DNA of 9,857 bases from Sulfurimonas sp. UBA6792 (GTDB taxonomy: Bacteria; Campylobacterota; Campylobacteria; Campylobacterales; Sulfurimonadaceae): assembly GCA_002452425.1 (NCBI GenBank), contig DKFQ01000006.1:1-9857 (forward strand), read 5' to 3'. Positions 1-6,358 of this stretch are shown here, in pieces; the stretch's first letter is position 1; each line of letters starts with the position of its first letter. The translations under genes and the position numbers were made by a program. Below the pieces are notes generated by a model that worked only from the letters and a program-made list of their open reading frames with translations, was not told the origin of the DNA and ran no database searches.

Positions 1-821
1 ATAAGGCGCATTGCCGCCACAAAAGACATAAGTGTCTTGCCGCTTCCCGCTTTTGCGTCGATAACGAGAAGGTTATAGACATTTTCGATGATGGCTTTGA
101 CAAAAAATTTCTGTTTTAAGTTTGCAGGTTTGACGGCAAGAGGATAAAAATCGCTTTCATCCATGACCAAAACTCTCTCATTCGCAACGATGCCATATGC
201 ACTATTCCCGTCACTCGACTCAAATGTGTAGCAAAAATTCTCAGGCTTGTATGTCTCATCTATCTCTTTGATGTTTTGGAGATTGAGGTTGTTAAAGTAG
301 ATAGACTCAAGCGGTGTGCTTTTTACAAATGAGAAGTCCGGAACCTCGCTTTTGTCGTCATTGAGTGTCTGGGTTTTGATGTTTTTGAAGAGTGCAAATG
401 TACGTGCATAGATGTCGATGGAGATAAAGATGACCTTTTGCCCTTTGTAGTAATCCCTTGCAACCTCTGCAACTTCGATGATGCGCTTATCGTTGCTCTC
501 GGAGATATGGTGCTGTTCTATCTGGGTGTCGTAGCTGTCTTTTGAGATGATGTGAAGTATGATGTCGCCCTTGTAGAGTTTGACAACTTTGTAGTTTGGC
601 TTGTAATCTATCTCTTTGATTTTGGTGGAGGCTAAAAATCTGGCAAACTCTCTTGAGTAGTAACCAAGTTCGTTTGGGAGTTTCTTTTTATCTTCAAGTT
701 CAAGTAGTACCGTCTCTGGAACTACGACTATGTTAGAACCATTATCGCTTAGGGTCTCTATATTTTGCACATTTTGCAAAATAATGTTGGTGTCTATGAC
801 ATAAACTTTATCTTTTTTCAT
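1..821 (-). CDS. PIN-domain PhoH-like ATPase (C-terminus outside window)
   Basis: Reading leftwards from the ATG at 821, an uninterrupted frame of 273 codons runs off the window edge. The N-terminus VYVIDTN (residues 6-12) is a PIN nuclease signature with the metal-binding Asp10, followed by an acidic segment LLELEDKKK. After a roughly 100-residue middle section comes KQKFFVKAI, a Q-motif-like element, and then a Walker A loop GSGKT at residues 259-263. PIN followed by PhoH ATPase is the layout of the YlaK/PhoH2 family, ATP-dependent RNA helicase/ribonuclease proteins of the cytoplasm. Walker B and the rest of the ATPase domain lie outside the window. No good Shine-Dalgarno precedes the start; a TATTAT box sits six bases upstream instead. 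The gene lies beyond the mscL terminator, so it is probably its own transcription unit. Family assignment is firm; the target RNA is unknown. Confidence 0.85.
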   Translation of the reverse strand, partial: MKKDKVYVIDTNIILQNVQNIETLSDNGSNIVVVPETVLLELEDKKKLPNELGYYSREFARFLASTKIKEIDYKPNYKVVKLYKGDIILHIISKDSYDTQIEQHHISESNDKRIIEVAEVARDYYKGQKVIFISIDIYARTFALFKNIKTQTLNDDKSEVPDFSFVKSTPLESIYFNNLNLQNIKEIDETYKPENFCYTFESSDGNSAYGIVANERVLVMDESDFYPLAVKPANLKQKFFVKAIIENVYNLLVIDAKAGSGKTLMSFVAAMRL

Positions 822-827
822 GCCAAA

Positions 828-833
828 ATAATA
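828..833 (-). promoter_or_regulatory. candidate -10 box (TATTAT) for the PIN-PhoH gene
   Basis: On the minus strand TATTAT ends six bases before the ATG at 821. If it is used, transcription would begin at or next to the start codon, giving a leaderless or almost leaderless mRNA. This fits the lack of a Shine-Dalgarno. There is no good -35, and AT-rich sequence can produce such a box by chance. Confidence 0.3.
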
Positions 834-870
834 GAAGATGTTTATTACGGCATGATTACTTTGGGGTGGG

Positions 871-891
871 TGTTAGTTTTGTTTGTTAGTT
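871..891. repeat. short direct repeat TGTTAGTT x2
   Basis: TGTTAGTT occurs at 871-878 and 884-891, a 13-base period, between the PIN-PhoH start and the mscL terminator. The right copy is embedded in TTTGTTTGTTAG (878-889), which also occurs at 5903-5914 just upstream of the TonB receptor. It could be a regulator site, but low sequence complexity is an adequate explanation. Confidence 0.25.
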
Positions 892-922
892 AAAAAAAAC
901 CGCCCAAAAAGGCAGCTTTTTT
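892..922 (-). terminator. probable Rho-independent terminator after mscL
   Basis: About 15 bases past the mscL stop, the minus strand reads a GCTGCC / GGGCGG imperfect stem with a T-rich loop, flanked by A-runs and followed by eight T residues. The core GCC:GGC pairing plus flanking A:T pairs is weak, but the position at the end of the operon and the U-tract support a terminator. It separates the operon from the PIN-PhoH gene. Confidence 0.55.
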
Positions 923-936
923 AGAGGATGAAAAGG

Positions 937-1377
937 TTAGACGTGGGTATTGCCGCAGTATGGGCATTTTTTTGCGGCTACGGGGATGCTCATCGCACAC
1001 TCATCACAGATTTTCTCAGCAGGCGGTGGCGGTGGCGGGACTTCCTCTTTTGCTCTAAGTGTGTTGTAGCTCTTTACAAGCATAAACATAACTGTTCCCA
1101 AGATTAAAAAAGAGATAGTATCGTTGACAAAAACACCTATTTTAATCGCTGGTGCGCCTGCTTTTTCAAGGTCTGCGAGTGTGTTGTAGCTGTTACCGTC
1201 CAGTGCCAAAAATAGGTTTGAGAAATCAACTTTGCCAAGCAACATACCCACAGGCGGCATGATAATGTTTTTTACAAGCGACTGCACAAGCGTGGCAAAC
1301 GCCGCACCAAAGATAAAACCAACCGCCATATCGACCATGTTTCCCTTAATGAGAAACTTTTTAAACTCTTCAAACAT
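937..1377 (-). CDS. mscL: large-conductance mechanosensitive channel MscL with C-terminal zinc-ribbon-like tail
   Basis: This 146-residue protein starts with the typical MscL N-terminus (FEEFKKFLIKGN, then VDMAVGFIFGAAF). TM1 spans about residues 14-43 and ends with IMPPVG; a periplasmic loop covers about 44-78; TM2 (residues 79-103) contains NDTISFLI. MscL forms a homopentameric inner-membrane channel that opens under membrane tension and releases solutes on hypo-osmotic shock. After TM2 the cytoplasmic end is unusual: a six-proline run (114-119) leads into Cys124-x2-Cys127-x10-Cys138-x2-Cys141, a rubredoxin/zinc-ribbon-type knuckle pair, in place of the simple charged helix of E. coli MscL. 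The start is supported by AGGAG at 1384-1388, six bases from the ATG. It follows the Cys-rich gene by 21 nt and appears to be the last gene of the minus-strand operon. Confidence 0.95.
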   Translation of the reverse strand: MFEEFKKFLIKGNMVDMAVGFIFGAAFATLVQSLVKNIIMPPVGMLLGKVDFSNLFLALDGNSYNTLADLEKAGAPAIKIGVFVNDTISFLILGTVMFMLVKSYNTLRAKEEVPPPPPPAEKICDECAMSIPVAAKKCPYCGNTHV

Positions 1378-1398
1378 TACACACTCCTATTTTTTGCG

Positions 1399-1824
1399 TT
1401 ATGACGTTATTTTACACTTTTTCATAACTTTTTTCCAATCAAAATCAAAATTTTTACTCACATACGCTTTGTGATGCGGCACGGTGCATTTGGAGCAGTC
1501 TTGATGTACTGCGCCGCCGTGTCCGATAGTTGAACCGTTATGGATTTCACAGCGACTGAGAATCTTCATGCCGTTGTATGTGTCAAGTCCGTTGTCGTTA
1601 AACCTGAAGTTTGGGCATCCGCATAGGTAGCAGTTGAGCTTTTCCATGTCGTGGCATTTTTTGCCCATTTTATAAAGAGGGCAAAAATCAATCTCCTCTT
1701 TTGCCATGTTTTCATACTCAAAATAGTCTATGATTTGCTCTTGCGTCAAACCTTTTGCCAGAAGTTTTTCTACTATCTTTTGATGTTTTTGGGCGTGTTG
1801 CTCAAACCACTCTTCATAGCTCAT
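1399..1824 (-). CDS. cysteine-rich small-domain protein, predicted metal-binding
   Basis: This soluble 141-residue protein has an N-terminal helical segment (residues 1-45, no signal peptide) and then a cysteine-dense domain. Cys48, 57, 65, 68, 70, 92, 110, 113 and 137 are accompanied by His58, 95, 102, 107, 117 and 118. The pattern FCPLY...KCHD...CYLCGCP...HQDCSKCTVPHH matches the cysteine-rich small domain family (PF04071 type), proteins presumed from their conserved cysteines to bind a metal or Fe-S centre; no biochemical role is established that I can cite. Its ATG overlaps the ycaO stop (ATGA, 1821-1824) and it has no clear Shine-Dalgarno, so translation is probably coupled to ycaO. That coupling suggests the two products are made in fixed proportion and may act together. 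The family call is fairly secure; the function is unknown. Confidence 0.8.
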   Translation of the reverse strand: MSYEEWFEQHAQKHQKIVEKLLAKGLTQEQIIDYFEYENMAKEEIDFCPLYKMGKKCHDMEKLNCYLCGCPNFRFNDNGLDTYNGMKILSRCEIHNGSTIGHGGAVHQDCSKCTVPHHKAYVSKNFDFDWKKVMKKCKITS

Positions 1825-3443
1825 CGTAACATATTCTCTTTTTTAACGCTAAGTTTGTCGTACATCGCTAACATGTTAGTGTAGTTGTTATGGAGTGTGT
1901 TATCGACCAAAAACTGCTCGCCTGCCAAAATAGCGACTGCTTTTTCGACCGCACTTCGCGTGAAAATGGCGCAAAGTCCCTCTTCATACTCCTCAAAATC
2001 AAGCCCCTCATCCTCCATTCGCATCAGCTCTGCAACGACTCGTGCTAGTTTGTTAGACCCAAGTTCGAGAAGCTCAAGGGAGAGTTCTCTCTCATCTAAA
2101 AGAAGGTATGTTTGCGCTTTGAAATCTGCCATGGTAAAAGGCTCTTTAAAAATTACACCTATATATTTACCCACATAAAGTGAGGCATCAAGAGGCTCTA
2201 TGGCATCTAAAATATCTTCCGCATCATAGTCATCAAAGTTCAAAACCATATCACGAATGGCTTTGCCACTGTTTTTGTTGTTATAGATGAGGTCTTCTAT
2301 GGGGTAAACCTCCGAGAGGCTTGGGATAAGAATCTGGCATGCGTAAAATCCGAGATAATCGTACTCTCTTATATATATCTGCTTTTCTAGCTCTTTTGCG
2401 ATAGCGATTAAAAAATCAAATTCATCTTCTCTGCCCTCGCCCTCATACCGCCATGGCGCAAACTCAAAACTCTTTTTTGCACTCAAAAATCCAAATCCGA
2501 GTTTTCCGTTGGAATCGACAAAATGGGACTCAAGATTGAAACTATCAGCAACGATGCTCATGTCAAATGTCGGTGTCTCAAACCCATCCAAACTATCCAA
2601 ATCCCGCCCCTGCATAAGTTCGGTCATGGTTCTCTCCAAAGAGACTTCTAGGATGGGATGCGCTCCAAAAGAGACAAAAAGCGTTGCGTTTTTTGGGTTG
2701 ATAAGTGAGATGGCTGTGACGGGAAACACTCCGCCCAAAGAGGCATCAAGCACCTCAACGATGTAGCCTCTCTCTCTTAGTGCCGTTACATCGGCATAAA
2801 CTTTTTCAAATGATGCAAGAACTTCATGAGGAAAATGTGGGAGGGCGTAACCATTTTTGATGATTTGGAGTTTTGCGTATCGCTCGTAAATCTCGCTAAG
2901 TGCTTGGATAAGTGCTTCTTTTTTGGAGTTGCCCGCCGCTAGACCGTTGCTGACATAGAGGTTGTTTAAGATATTGACGGGGAAATAGATTTTTTCGCCA
3001 TCTTCTAACCGTTCAAAGGGTAGAGCAACGATTTTGTCCTCATAGTCGCTGTTAAAATCAACCAAATCTTCATCGCTTAGTTCGCCATTCGGGTCGTAAA
3101 TGTTGAGCAGTTCGTCATCCAAAAAATCCCCGCCAAACTCAAAAGCGACTTCATCGGGGTAGTGTTTTCGTGAGGGAAGATAAAAATCGCTAAAAAAGTT
3201 GTTTGTTTGCAGTCTCTCTATGTATTCGCCAAGTGCGCTGGCGATAGAGGCTTCGCTTGAAATCCCCTTGCCGTTTGAGTAGATATGCTTTGGTGCTTCG
3301 GTGGAGGCAAGATTTAGGGAATAACAGTTTGTTAGTGGATGTTTTGTTTGTGAAAAAATGGTTTTGCACCCCACATCCTCAAGCACTTTTTGCATCTTAG
3401 CGATGGACTCTTCTAGCGGAGCGGTTTTTGATAGTAGGTTCAT
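1821..3443 (-). CDS. ycaO: YcaO-family ATP-dependent protein, E. coli YcaO type
   Basis: The 540-residue protein follows E. coli YcaO (about 586 aa) closely along its catalytic part. The first ATP/Mg motif is SNGKG...ASALGEYIER (residues 56-77, with Glu73, Glu76, Arg77). LPFERL and FPVNILNNLYVSNGLAAG follow, then the second motif EALIQALSEIYER (Glu176, Glu184, Glu187, Arg188), and then SFGAHP, LERTMTELMQGR and FVDSNG. YcaO enzymes activate amide backbones with ATP; E. coli YcaO is reported to assist RimO in beta-methylthiolation of ribosomal protein S12. No C-terminal PxPxP signature of peptide cyclodehydratases is present; the C-terminus is helical. The start has AAGGA at 3451-3455, seven bases from the ATG. 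It overlaps both neighbours by four bases (ATGA), strong evidence of an operon. No rimO is visible here. The substrate in this organism is not shown by the sequence. Confidence 0.92.
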   Translation of the reverse strand: MNLLSKTAPLEESIAKMQKVLEDVGCKTIFSQTKHPLTNCYSLNLASTEAPKHIYSNGKGISSEASIASALGEYIERLQTNNFFSDFYLPSRKHYPDEVAFEFGGDFLDDELLNIYDPNGELSDEDLVDFNSDYEDKIVALPFERLEDGEKIYFPVNILNNLYVSNGLAAGNSKKEALIQALSEIYERYAKLQIIKNGYALPHFPHEVLASFEKVYADVTALRERGYIVEVLDASLGGVFPVTAISLINPKNATLFVSFGAHPILEVSLERTMTELMQGRDLDSLDGFETPTFDMSIVADSFNLESHFVDSNGKLGFGFLSAKKSFEFAPWRYEGEGREDEFDFLIAIAKELEKQIYIREYDYLGFYACQILIPSLSEVYPIEDLIYNNKNSGKAIRDMVLNFDDYDAEDILDAIEPLDASLYVGKYIGVIFKEPFTMADFKAQTYLLLDERELSLELLELGSNKLARVVAELMRMEDEGLDFEEYEEGLCAIFTRSAVEKAVAILAGEQFLVDNTLHNNYTNMLAMYDKLSVKKENMLR

Positions 3444-4018
3444 TCTTTATTCCTTTTGAACGATTTTACCAAAAAATAGAGAATCAGCATCTGCACAAAG
3501 AGAAGCAAAAAGTGCATAGCGTAAACCTGTTCCTCTTTGTTAGCAATAGCAAAAGCCACCTCCAAAAACTGGTAAAAAAGGTAAGAGAGCAACATTCCTG
3601 CTAGATACCCTTTTTGCTTTGTCACATCTACTAAAGAGAGCAACATGCTTTTTTTGAGAAAAAGTGTCTCCGCACGCATGAGGTAAGAGCCAAAAATAAA
3701 GGTGAATTGGTAAGAGGCATAGAACAAAAACGCACTTGTATAGCTGTAGGAGAAGAGCAAAAAGTACAAAACCGCTAGAAGTATCACTGCCTCCACAAGT
3801 GCGAGGATGACAAAAAAGTAGCCAAGCGTGAGTATCTTATGGTAAAGCTTCGCCACAAAAAGCATCCCAAGAGCCAAAACAATCCCGCCCAAACTATAGA
3901 CGGACGGCTCAAGCGGAGCGTAAAGCGTAAAGATACTCCCAACAGAAACCCCCAAAAAGAGGGAGTTTAGGAACTTGTAGTGGAGGAAGCTTCTGAGGTT
4001 TATTTTATTTCTTTGCAA
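3440..4018 (-). CDS. polytopic inner-membrane protein of unknown function (half-MFS-like)
   Basis: I do not recognise a named family. The 192 residues are strongly hydrophobic, with likely membrane spans at about 17-35, 40-57, 63-92 (long, possibly two), 94-112, 137-155 and 167-186, a basic N-terminus and a basic end SFKRNK. The spacing of glycine-rich spans and the loop LVDVTKQKGYLAG recall half of a major-facilitator-type transporter, but no diagnostic motif is visible, so this is only an impression. The start is TTG at 4018, eight nt after the receptor stop. No ATG or GTG lies between it and the first span, so TTG is the only reasonable start, with at best a weak TAGG as ribosome site. Its stop overlaps the ycaO start. 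The position between receptor and YcaO fits an inner-membrane partner of the receptor, but this is inference. Confidence 0.75.
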   Translation of the reverse strand: MQRNKINLRSFLHYKFLNSLFLGVSVGSIFTLYAPLEPSVYSLGGIVLALGMLFVAKLYHKILTLGYFFVILALVEAVILLAVLYFLLFSYSYTSAFLFYASYQFTFIFGSYLMRAETLFLKKSMLLSLVDVTKQKGYLAGMLLSYLFYQFLEVAFAIANKEEQVYAMHFLLLFVQMLILYFLVKSFKRNKE

Positions 4019-4026
4019 GTTTTAGC

Positions 4027-5883
4027 CTAGTATTTTAAATGTAGTCCCACAAAAAAGCTTCTCTTCGCCGTAGCGTAGCCGTCCACCGACTGATAGTATT
4101 TGTCTGTTATGTTGTCTATCTTACCGTAGATGGTTGCGTATCTGTTTAGCTGTGCGTTTGCTACAAAGTTTGCGACTATATATTTGCCTGTTTGCGCGCC
4201 GCTATCTGCTGCAGAGTCGTAGCGTTCACCTATGTAGTGGGCGTTTATGCCGATGTCGATATCATCTGTTATATAGTAGGATGCTTTGGCATCGACTTGA
4301 TGTTTTGGGCGGCGGGCGAGTGTGCCTCCGTCTGGGTTTTTTGTTCTAAGGTATGTATAGGCGACTTCAAAACCGAGTTTTTGAGCTAGATAATCTTTGT
4401 AGCCGACCTCAACGCCCCGAAATTTGGATTCGCCCGAACTCTGTACATAGCTCCATGTGTTCATGTCGTACTCTATCATATTGCGGATTTGGTTTTGAAA
4501 AAGTGTTGCGTATAGTTTATCATCTCCAAGCGTTATATCCATGGTAAGCGACTTTTCCGGCTCTAGGTTTGGGTTGGAACCCCATGCGCCATATAGTTCA
4601 TCAAGTGTGGGAACATTGAAGCCCGTGCCGATGTTTGTGCTTAGATAGATATCATCTTTGAGATACTGTTTTACCCCAAATTTGCCCGTGAGCGAGTTTT
4701 TAACACTGTCGTAGTCATCAAAACGCAGAGACTCGGTTACTATCGTCTCGCCTGAGGAGAAAAGGGCAAGCTTGTTGTAGTTTGTCGCAAAGAGTGCTTT
4801 TGAGCTATACTTTTTCTCATCGCCTGTAGCCACATTTTCTTGCGCAAACTCCCCATAAGAAGCACCGAGGCGTAAAAAACTCTCCTTCATATAAGAGATA
4901 GAATCTTGCACTTTTACCTCATCGATAAAACCTTTGTAAGCCGCACTCCATCCGTTGCCATCAAGCACTCTGTCAAATGTGGAACGATTGTAGGAGAGCG
5001 TAGCGTCATGAATGCCGCTTTTGAGTTTGTATGCAAGAGTGTAAAAATGGTTGTGGATATCGCTTTGCGGCACGCTAGAGTCCCCGCTTGCACCGCTGCT
5101 TGCGTCAAATGCCGCCAGAGCGTCGATGGTTTGCACTCCAAACTCCAAACGGTTGTTTGCATCAAGGTTGAAGCCTGCTTTTGCATAGGCGGTTTTGTTT
5201 TTGTAGCCGTCATCTTCCAAGCCTAGCTCATCGCCTCTTTTGCCATAATTTGCCTCACTCTGTTTTGGCTCTGTTGCTGAAAAGCCCTCTGTTTTGTAGT
5301 AAGAGCCACCCGCTGAAAAATCAAATCCTTCCTCTTTATATGAAGCTTCCAACGCACTTTTTTTTGTCTCAAAAGAGCCATACTCTACATTTGCAGCCCC
5401 ATGAAGCCCTTTTGCCGCCTTAGTCGTTACAATGTTAATCACCGCACCGCTTGCATCCGCACCCCAAACACCGCTTTGCGCCCCTTTGATAATCTCGATG
5501 CGCTCGACATTTGAGAGCATGATATGCTCAAACTGTGCAACTGAACTTACCGCCGTCGGGTCGTTGTAGCGAATACCGTCTATAAGAACAACCGTTCTTT
5601 TGTTGTCCATGCCCCGTACAAACATGGAAGCATTTTGCCCAGCACCGCCGCTTTGCGTCATGGCGATATTGCCTAGACGACTAAGTGCATCTGCAAGGGT
5701 CGTTACTCTCGACTCCTCGATAGCCTCTTTTGTGATGACGATGACACTGTCAGTCACATCCTTTTTTTCCAGCGTTGTTCCCTGTGAGGCTACAACATCG
5801 ATTTTTTCCAGTGTATATTGATTGTCTGCACAAAGTGCAGTTGCAACCATAGCCGCTACAAATGATAACTCTCTTTTTTTCAT
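4027..5883 (-). CDS. TonB-dependent outer-membrane receptor, BtuB-type
   Basis: The 618-residue protein is the size of E. coli BtuB (614). It has a Sec signal peptide with probable cleavage after Ala19 (ALCA-DNQ), then a TonB box IDVVAS at 28-33. The plug domain contains FVRGMDNKRTVVLIDGIRYND and VERIEIIKGAQSGVWGADAS...GAVINIVTT. The 22-strand barrel includes the conserved GTGFNVPTLDELYG-WGSNPNLEPEKS segment, RRPKHQ and a C-terminus ending in an aromatic residue (GLHLKY), the BAM recognition signal. It would import a scarce ligand using TonB-ExbBD energy. The barrel landmarks fit the BtuB subfamily (vitamin B12), but no cobalamin riboswitch precedes it, so a metal chelate remains possible. 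The start has GGAAA at 5888-5892 before the ATG. It follows the small His/Cys gene by 27 nt and precedes the membrane gene by 8 nt. Confidence 0.93.
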   Translation of the reverse strand: MKKRELSFVAAMVATALCADNQYTLEKIDVVASQGTTLEKKDVTDSVIVITKEAIEESRVTTLADALSRLGNIAMTQSGGAGQNASMFVRGMDNKRTVVLIDGIRYNDPTAVSSVAQFEHIMLSNVERIEIIKGAQSGVWGADASGAVINIVTTKAAKGLHGAANVEYGSFETKKSALEASYKEEGFDFSAGGSYYKTEGFSATEPKQSEANYGKRGDELGLEDDGYKNKTAYAKAGFNLDANNRLEFGVQTIDALAAFDASSGASGDSSVPQSDIHNHFYTLAYKLKSGIHDATLSYNRSTFDRVLDGNGWSAAYKGFIDEVKVQDSISYMKESFLRLGASYGEFAQENVATGDEKKYSSKALFATNYNKLALFSSGETIVTESLRFDDYDSVKNSLTGKFGVKQYLKDDIYLSTNIGTGFNVPTLDELYGAWGSNPNLEPEKSLTMDITLGDDKLYATLFQNQIRNMIEYDMNTWSYVQSSGESKFRGVEVGYKDYLAQKLGFEVAYTYLRTKNPDGGTLARRPKHQVDAKASYYITDDIDIGINAHYIGERYDSAADSGAQTGKYIVANFVANAQLNRYATIYGKIDNITDKYYQSVDGYATAKRSFFVGLHLKY

Positions 5884-5910
5884 CTTTTTTCCATATTTTA
5901 AATTTGTTTG

Positions 5911-6243
5911 TTAGCAAAAGTGCAAATATGGCGGAGAGATGGCGTTGTTGAGGTTTTGAAAATAGTTTAAAAAGTAGTTTTGCGTAGGGTGGAGCAGAAG
6001 AGTTTTTCGTGTGCGTTTAAAATAGTAACAGTTGCAATGGCAAGGTTTTGCGGAGAGTTCAAGCAGAGCAAGCGAGGCGGCGGCTTCTTCTTCAAGCTCC
6101 TCTTTGGAGTCATCACCTAAAAAATGAAACAGATGAAAACTCTCCACTCGTGAAGTGATGGCATGCAGCGTTACTTGGTTGGAAGTTGCGGTTATCGCAC
6201 GCAAAGTAAAGTAGTTTTTGCCAAAGCCTTTTGGAAGTTTCAC
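5911..6243 (-). CDS. small His/Cys-containing hypothetical protein upstream of the receptor
   Basis: This 110-codon frame begins with GTG at 6243, the only usable start because an in-frame TAA lies 15 bases upstream of it. I do not recognise the family. No signal peptide is evident. Residues about 40-58 are acidic and alanine-rich (SKEELEEEAAASLALL). A compact CHCNCYYF motif follows at about 67-74, then a basic stretch KRTRK, an Asn/Phe/Tyr-rich segment and a terminal PPYLHFC. The Cys/His clusters could hold a metal. Codon choice resembles that of the neighbours, the gene fills an otherwise empty interval, and a TATACT box at 6270-6275 gives it a short leader, so I think it is real. There is no convincing Shine-Dalgarno. 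Small Cys/His proteins preceding TonB receptors are known in other phyla, but homology to those is not shown. A chance frame remains possible. Confidence 0.55.
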   Translation of the reverse strand: MKLPKGFGKNYFTLRAITATSNQVTLHAITSRVESFHLFHFLGDDSKEELEEEAAASLALLELSAKPCHCNCYYFKRTRKTLLLHPTQNYFLNYFQNLNNAISPPYLHFC

Positions 6244-6269
6244 GGGTGTCTCGTATGTTTATTTTTGAA

Positions 6270-6275
6270 AGTATA
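6270..6275 (-). promoter_or_regulatory. candidate -10 box (TATACT) for the receptor operon
   Basis: On the minus strand TATACT lies 26 bases upstream of the GTG at 6243, predicting transcription from about 6263 with a 20-base leader. The -35 region (GAAAGG) is poor, as is common in Campylobacterota, where the -10 carries most of the information. With the plus-strand box at 6319 it forms a compact divergent promoter region between the operon and the c-di-GMP gene. Confidence 0.45.
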
Positions 6276-6318
6276 ACGAGATTTTTTTGCAGCCTTTCTC
6301 TTTTTTTGGACAATCTTG

Positions 6319-6324
6319 TATAAT
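6319..6324 (+). promoter_or_regulatory. -10 box (TATAAT) of the GGDEF-EAL gene
   Basis: A perfect TATAAT is preceded by a T-rich stretch (6282-6307) and a weak TTCTCT at 6296-6301 with 17-base spacing. Transcription should begin near 6331, 28 bases before the GTG at 6359. A start at TTG 6287 or ATG 6323 would lie upstream of or inside this promoter, which helps decide the gene start. Confidence 0.6.
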
Positions 6325-6345
6325 GTCTGTGAAAAGTTCTCACAC

Positions 6346-6350
6346 AAGGA
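6346..6350 (+). promoter_or_regulatory. Shine-Dalgarno (AAGGA) fixing the GGDEF-EAL start
   Basis: AAGGA lies eight bases before GTG 6359, in frame with the downstream protein. None of the alternative upstream starts (TTG 6287, ATG 6323, GTG 6329) has a comparable ribosome site. This selects a 657-residue product over the longer frame. Confidence 0.65.
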
Positions 6351-6358
6351 TAGATACC

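Noticed and set aside
1821..3443. YcaO as part of a classical thiazole/oxazole peptide (RiPP) cluster
   Set aside because: The protein follows E. coli YcaO rather than cyclodehydratases, lacks a PxPxP C-terminus, and no E1-like partner, dehydrogenase or leader-bearing precursor is seen nearby.
4914..5213. 99-codon minus-strand frame inside the receptor gene
   Set aside because: It lies wholly within the barrel-coding region of a clearly conserved TonB receptor and is a frame shadow.
5884..6300. Cobalamin riboswitch ahead of the BtuB-type receptor
   Set aside because: I looked for the conserved B12-box element (GCCACTG on the minus strand) and did not find it; the interval is better explained by a 110-codon gene and a promoter.
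6113..6343. 76-codon minus-strand frame overlapping the divergent promoters
   Set aside because: It spans both promoter boxes and the start of the c-di-GMP gene and overlaps the better-supported 5911-6243 gene in another frame; its translation has no recognisable features.
6287..6358. Longer version of the GGDEF-EAL protein starting at TTG 6287
   Set aside because: This segment contains the TATAAT box (6319-6324) and lacks a ribosome site, whereas GTG 6359 has AAGGA at the right distance and gives the usual short N-terminus before the first membrane helix.
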